From Streptomyces sp. NP160 (GTDB lineage Bacteria; Actinomycetota; Actinomycetes; Actinomycetales; Quadrisphaeraceae): a DNA stretch of 64,000 bases. Position numbers and translations under genes: made by a program. Where the stretch lies: NCBI RefSeq assembly GCF_006335115.1, contig NZ_VDMJ01000024.1, positions 120,852 to 184,851 on the forward strand. Reading direction: 5' to 3'. Of the stretch, positions 41,346 through 50,124 are shown piece after piece; position 1 is the stretch's first letter; each line of letters starts with the position of its first letter. The notes under the pieces are model-generated. The model worked only from the letters and a program-made list of their open reading frames with translations. It did no database searches and was not told the origin of the DNA.

Positions 41346-42553
41346 TGGCCGCTGGAGCGGACCTGCGCCTGTTCACCTCCGAGTCGGTGACCGAGGGCCA
41401 CCCGGACAAGATCTGCGACCAGATCAGCGACCGGATCCTCGACGCCATGCTCGACCAGGACCCGAGCAGCCGCGTCGCCGTCGAGACCATGGTCACCACC
41501 GGACAGGTGCACATCGCCGGCGAGGTGCGGACCAAGGGGTACGTCGAGATCCCGCAGATCGTGCGGGACACGATCCTCGGGATCGGCTACGACTCCTCCG
41601 AGAAGGGCTTCGACGGCCACTCCTGCGGCGTGTCGGTCTCCATCGGCGCGCAGTCCACCGACATCGCCCAGGGCGTCGACTCCTCCTGGGAGCAGCGCTC
41701 CGGCACGCTCGTCTCGGACGACCCGCTCGACGCCCAGGGCGCCGGCGACCAGGGCCTGATGTTCGGGTACGCCTGCGACGACACCCCCGAGCTCATGCCG
41801 CTGCCGATCCACCTGGCGCACCGGCTGTCGGAGCGGCTCACCGCCGTCCGCAAGGAGGGTGTGCTGCCGCACCTGCGGCCGGACGGCAAGACGCAGGTCA
41901 CGATCGGCTACGACGGCGACCGCGCGGTCTCCCTCGACACGGTGGTGCTGTCCACGCAGCACGCGCCCCGCGTGGACCTCGCCGAGCTGGCCGAGCAGAT
42001 CCGCACCGAGGTGGTGGCGCCGGTGCTGGAGGGGGTCGACCTCGACACCTCCGGCCACCGGCTGCTGGTGAACCCCACCGGCCGGTTCGAGATCGGCGGC
42101 CCCATGGGTGACGCCGGCCTCACGGGCCGCAAGATCATCGTCGACACCTACGGCGGCATGGCCCGCCACGGCGGTGGCGCGTTCTCGGGCAAGGACCCGT
42201 CCAAGGTGGACCGGTCCGCCGCGTACGCGATGCGCTGGGTGGCGAAGAACGTCGTGGCCGCCGGCCTCGCGCGCCGGTGCGAGGTGCAGGTGGCGTACGC
42301 CATCGGTGCGTCGCACCCGGTGGGCCTGTACGTGGAGTGCTTCGGCACCGAGACCGTGGACCTCGGCCGTCTGACGGCGGCCATCAAGGAGGTCTTCGAC
42401 CTGCGCCCGGCCGCGATCGTGCGCGACCTCGACCTGCTCCGCCCCGTCTACGCCAAGACCGCGGCGTACGGGCACTTCGGCCGCGAGCTGGCGGGCTTCA
42501 CGTGGGAGTCCACCGACCGCGCCGCTGCTCTGAAGGCCGCGGCCGGCGCCTGA
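41345..42553 (+). CDS. metK: S-adenosylmethionine synthetase
   Basis: 402 residues; makes SAM from methionine and ATP. Signatures [12 protein letters not shown] and [19 protein letters not shown] are intact, as is the N-terminal [10 protein letters not shown] block. It is the last gene of the conserved core block. In many actinobacteria priA follows; here the gene is closed by two GC-rich hairpins and the following genes run the other way. Confidence 0.97.
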   Translation: MAAGADLRLFTSESVTEGHPDKICDQISDRILDAMLDQDPSSRVAVETMVTTGQVHIAGEVRTKGYVEIPQIVRDTILGIGYDSSEKGFDGHSCGVSVSIGAQSTDIAQGVDSSWEQRSGTLVSDDPLDAQGAGDQGLMFGYACDDTPELMPLPIHLAHRLSERLTAVRKEGVLPHLRPDGKTQVTIGYDGDRAVSLDTVVLSTQHAPRVDLAELAEQIRTEVVAPVLEGVDLDTSGHRLLVNPTGRFEIGGPMGDAGLTGRKIIVDTYGGMARHGGGAFSGKDPSKVDRSAAYAMRWVAKNVVAAGLARRCEVQVAYAIGASHPVGLYVECFGTETVDLGRLTAAIKEVFDLRPAAIVRDLDLLRPVYAKTAAYGHFGRELAGFTWESTDRAAALKAAAGA

Positions 42554-42563
42554 CGCCGGCCGC
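42539..42563 (+). terminator. metK terminator hairpin spanning the stop codon
   Basis: A 10-bp perfect stem (42539-42548 with 42554-42563) whose 5-nt loop contains the metK TGA stop. No U-tract. Confidence 0.5.
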
Positions 42564-42585
42564 GGGCCGTGGCGCCCGACGTGCA

Positions 42586-42630
42586 GGAGTCCCTCGGCAG
42601 CGCCCCGTCAGGGCGTCGCCCGGGGACTCC
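42586..42630. terminator. Nested hairpin between convergent metK and the exported protein gene
   Basis: Outer stem GGAGTCCC (42586-42593) with GGGACTCC (42623-42630) and a nested inner stem (GGC-AGCGCCC with GGGCG-T-CGCC). Placed between convergent genes, it can act in both directions. Confidence 0.6.
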
Positions 42631-42643
42631 GGCACGTCCGGCG

Positions 42644-43027
42644 TCACAGGCCGGTGAGCTCCGGAGCCAGCTGCTGGACGGAGTGGCGAGCCACCTCGAC
42701 GTCCTCCGCGGTGAAGCACCCCGGTGCGGTGAGGGCGTAGGCCTGGAGCAGCAGCATCCGCTGCTCGGTCCCGGTGGAGGCCTCGCGCCGGGCCGAGCGC
42801 TCCTCCGGTGTGACCACGCCGTCCGCGACCGCGGCCCTGTCGACGTGCTGCTGGTGCGCCGCGGCCGCCTCGTAGGCGGCGCCCAGGGGCCTGACCTGCT
42901 GCCGCACGACCTCGCAGGTCGGCTCCGTCGGCGGAGTCCCGGCAGCGGTGCCGGCGCCGTGGGCGGCCACCACGAGCACCACCAAGGACGCGACCGTCGC
43001 GGCGGCCCAGCGCAGGGTGCGGTGCAT
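42644..43027 (-). CDS. Exported protein of unknown function
   Basis: 127 residues with a Sec-type signal peptide (Arg at positions 3 and 6, hydrophobic core about 8-23, probable cleavage after an Ala/Gly near 24-30). The mature part is helical, acidic, with two cysteines (PTCEVV and PGCFTA). Not recognised. The ATG at 43027 has GAGGAG 6 bases upstream, which rules out longer versions. It begins the non-conserved region after metK. Confidence 0.7.
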   Translation of the reverse strand: MHRTLRWAAATVASLVVLVVAAHGAGTAAGTPPTEPTCEVVRQQVRPLGAAYEAAAAHQQHVDRAAVADGVVTPEERSARREASTGTEQRMLLLQAYALTAPGCFTAEDVEVARHSVQQLAPELTGL

Positions 43028-43145
43028 CGGAGGCTCCTCGCCGTCGTCGTCCTGGCCCCGCGCGGTGCGCCGGCCTGTGATCGACATCGGCGGTGAGCTC
43101 GCCCGCCAGCACGGGCGGCGGGGCGCTCCACCCGTTCGGCGCCGG

Positions 43146-44414
43146 TCAGGCGCGCAGGTACCAGCCGCGGCGGTGGAGCACCAGCGCCGTGCCCCACCAC
43201 AGCGCCAGCAGCAGCGCGCTGAGACCGAGCTGCGGGCCGCCGAGCCAGGCCAGGGCGTGAGCCAGCGACTGCGCCCAGGTCGGTCCGCCACCCTCGAGCG
43301 CCCCGAGGGGCCGCAGGAGCAGCACGGCGACCAGCACGTGGCTGCCGAAGTAGACGAGCAGGCTGTTCCGCCCCAGCGCCACCAGGGCCCAGCGCCCTGC
43401 GCGCAGTGCCCGAGCCCCGTCGCCGGGGCCGGTGGTCCACGGGGCGTCGACCACCAGGTGCACCGTCGCGACGACCAGCACCACCACCGCGGCGACGCCC
43501 AGGCCGAACGGCGCCGTCCACAGCCCCTTCACCGTGGGGACGAGCGGCGAGGCGGCGGCAGCACCCAGCGCCAGCACGGCGGCGAGCGCCAGCAGCCGCA
43601 GGACCCCGGCCGCCTGGCCGCGCCCCCGGGCGGCGAGCAGCGCGTGCGCGGCGGCGGTGCCGGCGGCTGCGGTGGCGCAGGCGCCCAGAACCCCGAAGAA
43701 CCCCTCCGGGTCGTGACCGTGGGAGAGCTGCTCGTGCAGGTGCGCCAGTGGCACGACCGCGGTGTCGACCCACGGCGAGGGGTTGCAGTCAGGCGTGAGG
43801 CTCCCGCCCGAGCAGCCGGTGGCGTAGCGGGCCAGCAGCGCGGTGTGCAGCCCCGCCAGGGCCAGCGCCACCGCCGTCCAGCCCACCCAGCTGCGCACCA
43901 CGAGGTGCAGCAGCGCGACCACCAGCACCACCGCCGCGTACAGCTGCAGCACGCCGGTCCAGCGCAGGTGGTCGGGGTCGATCTCGCCGGTGGCCGCCCA
44001 GGCCAGCGCTGCGTTGTACGCAACACCCGCGAGGACGAGGACGACGACGCGGCGCACGAGCCTGCCGACGCGCACGCCCCTGCGGTGGGCGAGGCCCAGG
44101 CCGGCGCCGGTCAGGAGGACGAAGGACGGGAAGACGACGTCGAGCGGGTGGACGCCGTCCCACGGCGCGTGGTCGAACCAGGCGGGCGGGTCGAGCAGGC
44201 TGGAGCTGAGGACGCTCGCCACGAGCAGGAGGCCGCGCACCACGTCGAGCGCGGCGACCCGGGCTGCGGGGGAGGGGGCGCCGAGGGGCTGCGCTGCAGC
44301 GGAGGTGCGCTCAGCGGCGAGGGCCTCGCGCCGGGTCAGCGGTGCCCGGGGGCGCGGTGTCGTCGTCGACACCCCGGCTGTCTCGGTCACCCTGGTGACG
44401 GTAGGGACCCTCAC
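43146..44414 (-). CDS. Membrane acyltransferase, heparan-alpha-glucosaminide N-acetyltransferase-like
   Basis: 422 residues with about ten membrane helices. The N-terminal block RVAALDVVRGLLLVASV and the WDGVHPLDVVFPSFVLLTGAGLGLA segment match the DUF1624/COG4299 family (HGSNAT catalytic-domain like), which acetylates sugars or polymers at the membrane. A histidine (HPLD) corresponds to the proposed acyl-carrying region, but substrate and direction are unknown. Start choice among GTGs at 44414, 44390 and 44369 is uncertain; all precede the first helix. Confidence 0.7.
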   Translation of the reverse strand: MRVPTVTRVTETAGVSTTTPRPRAPLTRREALAAERTSAAAQPLGAPSPAARVAALDVVRGLLLVASVLSSSLLDPPAWFDHAPWDGVHPLDVVFPSFVLLTGAGLGLAHRRGVRVGRLVRRVVVLVLAGVAYNAALAWAATGEIDPDHLRWTGVLQLYAAVVLVVALLHLVVRSWVGWTAVALALAGLHTALLARYATGCSGGSLTPDCNPSPWVDTAVVPLAHLHEQLSHGHDPEGFFGVLGACATAAAGTAAAHALLAARGRGQAAGVLRLLALAAVLALGAAAASPLVPTVKGLWTAPFGLGVAAVVVLVVATVHLVVDAPWTTGPGDGARALRAGRWALVALGRNSLLVYFGSHVLVAVLLLRPLGALEGGGPTWAQSLAHALAWLGGPQLGLSALLLALWWGTALVLHRRGWYLRA

Positions 44415-44586
44415 CTGCCGCGTGGTGCCTTTCGCGCCCGGGCGTGGCGTCCCGTCACCCGCTCGCCAGCGGGCGCGGCGTCACCAGCACGGACCTGGGC
44501 CGGCCACGACGCCGGCGGACGCACGCGGACGGCAGCCACCGCGCCTGCCGCAGCTCGGCGGAGATCAGCTCTGGGAGGCTGGTGCT

Positions 44587-45162
44587 GTGCTGCTGGGGAG
44601 TGACGGCGGTGTGCACGTGCAGCTGGACGTCGTCGGGTACCAGTTCCCGGACGCCGTCGTCGACGACGACGACGGTCCCGACTGGGACGCGAACTGGCTC
44701 GTCGTGTCCGGCCGCGTGCGCGCCGCCGGCGGCGAGACGTGGCCCTTCTGCGACCCGGGTCTCACCACGTGGGAGGCCGCCGAGGTCGCCGCCTGGCTCG
44801 AGCGGGCTGCGCGGGGTGAGGTCACGGCTGTGCAGGCAGCGGGCGGTCCCGAGGACGAGGTCGACGACGAGGCTGACGAGCGACCGTTCTGGTGGGACGT
44901 CCTGCGCGAGCGCGGCTGGTTGGTCTTCCTCGAGCCGTGCCTGTCGCTCGGGGTGAGCGGTGCTGGTCGTCGTGCTGGTGCAGGAGGGTCCGGTGTCCCC
45001 ACCGTCCGGGTCCTGGTGGGTCTCGGAGCCGAGTGGGCTCCGCCGCCGCTCCCTGCGGAAGCCCACCCCTGGAGGTGCGTCGAGCTCGAGGTCCCCCCGG
45101 ACCAGCTCATCAGAGCTGCAGAGGACCTGCGGGCAGACCTGTCCGCCTACCCGCCGCGGTGA
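44587..45162 (+). CDS. WapI-like immunity family protein
   Basis: 191 residues, strongly acidic and cytosolic. The pattern VQLDVVGYQFPDA..DDWDANWLVVSGRV...W.F.DPGLTTWEAAEVAAWL matches the WapI/DUF-type immunity family that protects against contact-dependent or WapA-like toxins. No toxin gene or secretion gene is adjacent, so it is an orphan. The GTG at 44587 has GGGAGG (44573-44578) 8 bases upstream. An Asp/Glu-rich insert occurs near residues 90-97. Assignment rests on remembered family pattern. Confidence 0.65.
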   Translation: MLLGSDGGVHVQLDVVGYQFPDAVVDDDDGPDWDANWLVVSGRVRAAGGETWPFCDPGLTTWEAAEVAAWLERAARGEVTAVQAAGGPEDEVDDEADERPFWWDVLRERGWLVFLEPCLSLGVSGAGRRAGAGGSGVPTVRVLVGLGAEWAPPPLPAEAHPWRCVELEVPPDQLIRAAEDLRADLSAYPPR

Positions 45163-45210
45163 TCCACTGCGGTGGGTCCTCGTTGACGAGGTGCTCCTGC
45201 CGCTCGTGCA

Positions 45211-47694
45211 TCAGGCAGCCGGGAGGTCGTCGAACAGGCACGGCTCCTCATGCCCGTCCGGCGCCGGATCGGGTGGCACGTCGCTGAAGGCGACCTGGGT
45301 CCAGTCAGGCGACCACGGCACCGCTGCGTGCGGCCCGCTGGGAGCGGGTCGTCCATCCGGTGGCCAGCCCACCCATGCGGGCAGCACGTCGGCCAGCAGC
45401 CGGTGCACCCATGGCGGCAACCCACCCTCACCGGGCCCGCCGGAAGCGCCGGTGCCGTCAGGGGTGCCGGGGTCATCGTCGGGGTCCAGCAGCGCCTGGG
45501 GGCTGACGCGGTAGGTGTGCCCGGTCGGTGAGGTCCACACCACCCCGTCCCCCGGCGCCGGGCCGGCCGCTGCCGTGTCCACGGCCACGCTCCACCCGTG
45601 CCCAGGCCGAGCGTGCTCCCCAGCCTGCTTGAGCAGGTGCTCCACCTGGGCCAGCAGCTGCAGGTTCGTCGCCTCCGTCGACCCACCAGCGCGGTCATCG
45701 GTGTGGTTGCCGGGGTGGTTGCCGGGGTGGTTGCCGTGCTCGTAGGGCTGGACGTGGTCCAGCTGGCCGCCCCCAGCACTGCCCCCACCACCGCCCCCAC
45801 CGGCTGGGCCGTGGTCCAACCCGACCGGGCGGGTCGAGGACGGCATCGTCGAGGACCACCACCGCAACCCCACCAATCGCGCCAACGCCGTCGAGGGCCG
45901 CCAGGCGCCCTCCTCCACCGCAACCGCGGCACCACAAGCCGGGTCGGCCAGCACCCGGCGCCACAACCCGTCCGCCGCGATCCGCAGCGCCGCGACCGCA
46001 CCGACCGGGCCGTACCCGGCCAGCTGCGCCCCGATCGTGGAGACCCCCGCCAGCACCGTCCACGGCAGCACCAGGTGCACCACCGGCTTGGACGCCGCCG
46101 TCCGAGCGATCGGGTACCACGTACCCGCCACCCCGCAGGTCTCTGAGATCTCCAGCGCCGCGGTCGCCCACTCGCGCAGCGCCGCGATGCGGTGCTGGTC
46201 CAGGCTGCCCACGGCAGCGCGGTCATAGGCCCGCCCCTGCGCCCTGGCGGCGGCCCGTTCAGCGGCGCGGGCCTGCTCCTGACGGCGCCGGGCACGCGCG
46301 TCCATCGCCGCAGTGATCACCGCGATGTCCTCCGCAGGCCCGCGCAGCTGCAACGCCGCCTGCCCATCGGCCTCGCTCCAGCGCGCGGTGGAGCACGCAG
46401 CGCGGGCCTTGGCCGAACGCCGCTGAGCGGCGGCGGCGTCAGCACGGTGCACCGCGGTGCTCAGCCGCTTGGTCCACGCCCGCCGGTTCGGCCCCAGGCC
46501 CGCACCCGCTGTCGGCCGCGTCGAGGGCCGCGTCGAGGGCCCCGGCGACCCGTCGTCCGCAGTGCCACCGGCACCGCTGTGAGGGGCGAGCTCGCTGCCA
46601 GCACCGTCGGCGGACCAGCTGGTCGAGCCGGTCGCCCTGCCCAGCAGCTCCCGCCGCACCGCGGCAGCGACCTGCTCGGCGTGCGCCGCAGCCGCCGCCT
46701 CCGCGGCGGCGTCGACCTGGGCCTGGTCAGCAGCAGCCCGCGCGCGGACCTCCTCACCGGTCAGCGGCGCCTGCCCGGCCTGCGCGCGGGCAGCGTCCTG
46801 CGCAGCCTGGGCGTCCTTGACCGTCTGCTCTCGGGCGGCCGCCTCCCGTTCCAGTGCGGACAGGTAGGAGGTGGTGCGCACCGCGGACAACTGCTCCAGC
46901 AGCCACGAGCCCGCCCCCGCGCCCAGCGCCCCGGCGGCCATCGCCGCGGCCACGTCCCGGTGAGCACCGACCGCTGCCAGGCCCCGCTCGACCAGGGCCT
47001 CCGCCGCGAGCGAGCCGATGCCGAGCCGGGCGCACAGCTCCGAGGGCGCGGTGGAGCGGACTCGGGTGGCCCAGGGGCGGCCCTTGCCGTCACGGGCGGT
47101 GGCGGCGCGGGCCTCAGCGACGTCAGCCTCGGCCTCAGCCTGGCGGCGAGAGGCGAACACCCCCGCGAGCTGGTCACGCCGCGCCGCCAGCGCCGCCATC
47201 TGGCGCTCGCACGCCGCGACCGCCTCCACCAGCTCAGCGTCGCAGACCCCGGCGCAGGCACTGCCTGCGCCGCTGCTGTCGCCGCTGCTTTCGGCCGCAC
47301 CGGGGTCCCCACCCGCCTTCAGCACGGCGGTGTCAGTGGAGCGGCAGGCGGCCTGGAGGTCCACTGCGAGATGGGCCCACAGCTCCTCCACCGCCGCCAC
47401 CAACTCCACCCCGGGAGTGCGCGCCGCCCACTCCAGCGCCACCTGGTCACGCACCCCGACCAGGCACGCCTCCGGCAACAGCTTCGACGGCTCGCTCAGC
47501 CCGGCCGGAGGCGCCTCAGCCGCGCGTCCCTCTTCGTCGTCGTCCTCCACGACGGCAGCAGCGGTCGGCGGCTGGTGAGGGTCCACGACGCCGAGGTCGG
47601 GGTCGAGCTCGTACGCCTCGGGGTGCGCCGCAGCTCGCCACCACAGGCGCGCAGCGAGGCGCTCCTCCAGCAGCGAGACCGACCCCGAACCCAT
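45211..47694 (-). CDS. DUF222 (13E12-type) protein with C-terminal HNH-like motif
   Basis: 827 residues. DUF222-type helical regions occupy about 60-560 (alanine-rich, ARRDQLAG, RSTAPSELCARLG, LSTAVHRADA, DAVITAAMDARARRRQEQAR-like segments). The C-terminal part has a degenerate HNH layout: LDHVQPYEHG, then TEATNLQLLAQVEHLLKQ; the usual zinc cysteines are missing. A PGNH repeat (three units of about 12 bp at 45710-45745) sits inside it. This family is multicopy in actinobacteria and includes the REP13E12 elements used as integration targets by the mycobacterial phiRv1 prophage. ATG 47694 or GTG 47700. Confidence 0.8.
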   Translation of the reverse strand: MGSGSVSLLEERLAARLWWRAAAHPEAYELDPDLGVVDPHQPPTAAAVVEDDDEEGRAAEAPPAGLSEPSKLLPEACLVGVRDQVALEWAARTPGVELVAAVEELWAHLAVDLQAACRSTDTAVLKAGGDPGAAESSGDSSGAGSACAGVCDAELVEAVAACERQMAALAARRDQLAGVFASRRQAEAEADVAEARAATARDGKGRPWATRVRSTAPSELCARLGIGSLAAEALVERGLAAVGAHRDVAAAMAAGALGAGAGSWLLEQLSAVRTTSYLSALEREAAAREQTVKDAQAAQDAARAQAGQAPLTGEEVRARAAADQAQVDAAAEAAAAAHAEQVAAAVRRELLGRATGSTSWSADGAGSELAPHSGAGGTADDGSPGPSTRPSTRPTAGAGLGPNRRAWTKRLSTAVHRADAAAAQRRSAKARAACSTARWSEADGQAALQLRGPAEDIAVITAAMDARARRRQEQARAAERAAARAQGRAYDRAAVGSLDQHRIAALREWATAALEISETCGVAGTWYPIARTAASKPVVHLVLPWTVLAGVSTIGAQLAGYGPVGAVAALRIAADGLWRRVLADPACGAAVAVEEGAWRPSTALARLVGLRWWSSTMPSSTRPVGLDHGPAGGGGGGGSAGGGQLDHVQPYEHGNHPGNHPGNHTDDRAGGSTEATNLQLLAQVEHLLKQAGEHARPGHGWSVAVDTAAAGPAPGDGVVWTSPTGHTYRVSPQALLDPDDDPGTPDGTGASGGPGEGGLPPWVHRLLADVLPAWVGWPPDGRPAPSGPHAAVPWSPDWTQVAFSDVPPDPAPDGHEEPCLFDDLPAA

Positions 47695-47745
47695 GCCCAC
47701 ACCTGATCACCCACCACCGACAACGCGGCCTGACCAGCGCTTTCG

Positions 47746-48450
47746 TCAGTCCGACGCCCGCTCGCGGTGTGCAGCTGACAGGACACGACCCACGAACGCG
47801 GCGAACGACGTGCCGGCTCCCAGACCCACCGCCAGCACCAACGCCCCCACCAGGTACAGGCCCGTGTCATCCCCAGCGCCCGCCTGAGTCGTCCACCCCA
47901 GCCAGAACCCCACGGACACGCCTCCTGCCGCCGCCGCCCACCACCACCGGGCACCCAGCACCGCGGTCACCGCACCAGTCGTCAGGGCGCATCCCAGCAC
48001 CTGCAGCGTCACGTGCGGCGACTCCACCTCCCGCGTCACCACGTCGAAGGAGGCGCTGGTGTCCCACCCCAGCCAGGCGCCCCACACCAGCACGCCGGCC
48101 GCCACCGACAGCGCGAACTGCGCCGACCTGCTCGCCGGCCGCTCCACCGGCCGCTCGGTCAGCCCCGCCGCCTCGCGTGCCCCGAACGCGCGCAGCAGCC
48201 CGAGGTGCAGCGCGAGGTTGCCGACCAGCAGCACCCACGCCGGCGCGCCGAGGAAGACCAGCAGCCACGGGGCGGTCAGCACCACCGCCAGTGCGGTGGC
48301 GAACGACTCCACCGGGCCGGTCGACGACCCGGGCAGCGCGAGCCCCAGCTGCTGGACCAGGACGAGGACGACGACGAGGGCGGCGTGCACGAGCAGCAGC
48401 GGCGACCACCAGCGCGCTCGACGTCCTGGACCGTCGGCCGCTGGGCTCAC
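47746..48450 (-). CDS. Polytopic membrane protein of unknown function
   Basis: 234 residues with about six predicted membrane helices and a short basic N-terminus and C-terminus. Not recognised. The GTG at 48450 is preceded by CACGAT 6 bases upstream on its strand and no Shine-Dalgarno, consistent with a leaderless start. Same strand as its neighbours but separated by 51 and 73 bases; no functional clue from context. Confidence 0.65.
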   Translation of the reverse strand: MSPAADGPGRRARWWSPLLLVHAALVVVLVLVQQLGLALPGSSTGPVESFATALAVVLTAPWLLVFLGAPAWVLLVGNLALHLGLLRAFGAREAAGLTERPVERPASRSAQFALSVAAGVLVWGAWLGWDTSASFDVVTREVESPHVTLQVLGCALTTGAVTAVLGARWWWAAAAGGVSVGFWLGWTTQAGAGDDTGLYLVGALVLAVGLGAGTSFAAFVGRVLSAAHRERASD

Positions 48451-48523
48451 GGCCTGATCGTGGACCGGCTCCTGGCCCCAGCGGATCCTCCCGCGGGTGG
48501 ACCCCGGCGGGGCGAGCCGCGCC

Positions 48524-49486
48524 TCAGGTGAGCACGCGCACCGGTGACCCCGCCAGCCACGCCGCGACGTCCTCGACGGCGTCGCCGTAGAACGCCGCGT
48601 AGGTGCCCTCGGTGACGTACCCGACGTGGGGGGTCAGCACGGTGCGCGGTGCGGTGCGCAGCGGGTGGTCCTCGGGGAGCGGCTCGACGTCGTAGACGTC
48701 GAGCCCGGCCCCGCCCAGGTGGCCGGAGCGCAGCGCCTCCAGCAGCGCGGACTCGTCGACGAGCGGCCCGCGGGAGGTGTTCACCAGCAGGGCCCCCGGC
48801 TTCATCAGCGCCAGCTCCCGCGCGCCGATCACGCCGCGCGAGCGCCGGGACAGCACCAGGTGCAGCGTCACGGCGTCGGCGCGGGCCAGCAGGTCGTCCT
48901 TGGTGGTCGGCTCGACCCCCAGCTGGCGGGCGAGGTCGTGGTCGAGGTGCTGCGACCACGCGAGCACCTCCATGTCGAAGGCCTGCGCCACGCGCGCGAC
49001 CCGCTGGCCGAGCTTCCCGAGCCCGACGACGCCGAGCACGGCGCCCGCCAGGTCCCCGCCGATCCCCGACGCCCTCTCGAGCCGCTGCTGCCACGCCCCC
49101 GCGCGCACGCCGGCGTCCAGCCGCGGCACCTGCTTGACCAGCGCCAGCAGCAGCGCCCACGTCATCTCCGCCGTCCCGGGCACCACCATGCGCGTCCCGC
49201 ACACGACCACCCCGCGCTCGCGGCACGCGTCGAGGTCGACGGCCGCGTTGGCCATGGCGGTCGTCACGAGCAGCTGGAGCTCGGGCAGCTCGGCGAGCAG
49301 GGCGGCGTCGAAGGCGGTCCGCTCGCGCATCGCCACCACCACCTGCGACCCGGCCAGCGCCCCGCGCAGCGCGGCGCCGGTGAGGTGCTGGTGCACGAAG
49401 TCCACCTGCACCTCACCGGGCAGCGAGCGCCAGTCGGCGGACCCCTCGGCGACGCGCTGGTAGTCGTCGAGCACGGTGATCCTCAC
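48524..49486 (-). CDS. D-2-hydroxyacid dehydrogenase family protein
   Basis: 320-residue NAD(P)-dependent dehydrogenase. Rossmann motif GLGKLGQRVA at about 155-164; catalytic Arg in NTSRGPLVDE, Glu in YDVEPLPEDHPL and His in TPHVGYVTEGTY are all present. The substrate (for example glyoxylate, hydroxypyruvate or another 2-keto acid) cannot be told. The GTG at 49486 lies 6 bases after a TAGCGT hexamer (minus strand 49498-49493), implying a leaderless transcript. Confidence 0.88.
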   Translation of the reverse strand: MRITVLDDYQRVAEGSADWRSLPGEVQVDFVHQHLTGAALRGALAGSQVVVAMRERTAFDAALLAELPELQLLVTTAMANAAVDLDACRERGVVVCGTRMVVPGTAEMTWALLLALVKQVPRLDAGVRAGAWQQRLERASGIGGDLAGAVLGVVGLGKLGQRVARVAQAFDMEVLAWSQHLDHDLARQLGVEPTTKDDLLARADAVTLHLVLSRRSRGVIGARELALMKPGALLVNTSRGPLVDESALLEALRSGHLGGAGLDVYDVEPLPEDHPLRTAPRTVLTPHVGYVTEGTYAAFYGDAVEDVAAWLAGSPVRVLT

Positions 49487-49670
49487 GGTGCGACGCTACG
49501 TCCGGCGGGCCAGCCCGGCGCGCCCACCGCGCGCGGCGCCGCCGTCCTGCTCCCACCCCCACCGGAGGCCGCACCACCTCGCCCCCGCTCGCCGTCGTCG
49601 AGGCCTTCGAGGTGCCCGGGACCGACTGGTGACAGGTGCCCACCCAGCACGAGCCGCAGAGGAGCCGGCG

Positions 49671-49865
49671 GTGCTCGACACCGGCCTGGGCCCCTCCCGC
49701 ACCGACGCCGTCGTCGTGGTGCGGGTGACCAGCCGCGAGCGCACCGAGGAGGTGCTGGCCCTCCACCGCCCGCTGGCGGAGCGGCTCGACGAGCGGTGCG
49801 GCGGGGAGGCCCAGCCCGTCACCGGGTCCCTCCGACAGAGCCCCGGCGAGGACCGCGCCCCGTCA
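49671..49865 (+). pseudogene. Possible coding remnant
   Basis: A GTG at 49671 with AGAGGAG 6 bases upstream opens a frame that shows strong G/C third-position bias for about 50 codons (MLDTGLGPSRTDAVVVVRVT... LAERLDERCGG) and then loses it near 49845, where an antisense small gene begins. The frame runs on to 50186 without coding character. This could be a truncated gene. No family recognised. The preceding stretch 49487-49670 shows nothing else. Confidence 0.25.
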
Positions 49866-50036
49866 GCGGGAGGCGGTGATCCGGGTGATCGACGTCCAGG
49901 AGGAGCCGCCCTCGTCGAAGCAGCCGGCGCACTCGCAGGCGGGCCAGAGCAGGCCCTCCTTGTGGCTGCGGGGCTGCGGGATGAGGCCGGGCTCGACGGC
50001 GTGCAGGTCCAGGGAGAAGGCGTCGTGTCTGTCCAC
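49863..50036 (-). CDS. Small hypothetical protein with CxCxxC motif
   Basis: 57 residues, product beginning MDRHDAFSLDLHAVEPGL and containing WPACECAGCFDEGG. Codons have the expected G/C at the third position throughout. An in-frame TGA lies two codons upstream of the GTG at 50036, so no longer form is possible. GGGCGGG about 10 bases upstream could be the RBS. The Cys-X-Cys-X2-Cys cluster may bind metal. Not recognised; it is below the size most gene callers report with confidence. Confidence 0.5.
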   Translation of the reverse strand: MDRHDAFSLDLHAVEPGLIPQPRSHKEGLLWPACECAGCFDEGGSSWTSITRITASR

Positions 50037-50124
50037 GGGTCAAGCATCCCGCCCGGCAGCGGATCGCGCTGGCGTTCCGGACGCTCTCCAGACGACTCGC
50101 AGCCACCCGGCGGCCTCCCGTCAT

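Noticed and set aside
43028-43145. Additional gene between the exported protein and the acyltransferase
   Set aside because: Open frames there overlap the signal-peptide gene's RBS and have no coding character.
44455-45066. 203-codon antisense ORF over the WapI-like gene
   Set aside because: Mostly a shadow of the plus-strand gene; the tail beyond it has no recognised feature or RBS.
45710-45745. Intergenic minisatellite
   Set aside because: The repeat lies in frame inside the DUF222 gene and encodes PGNH units.
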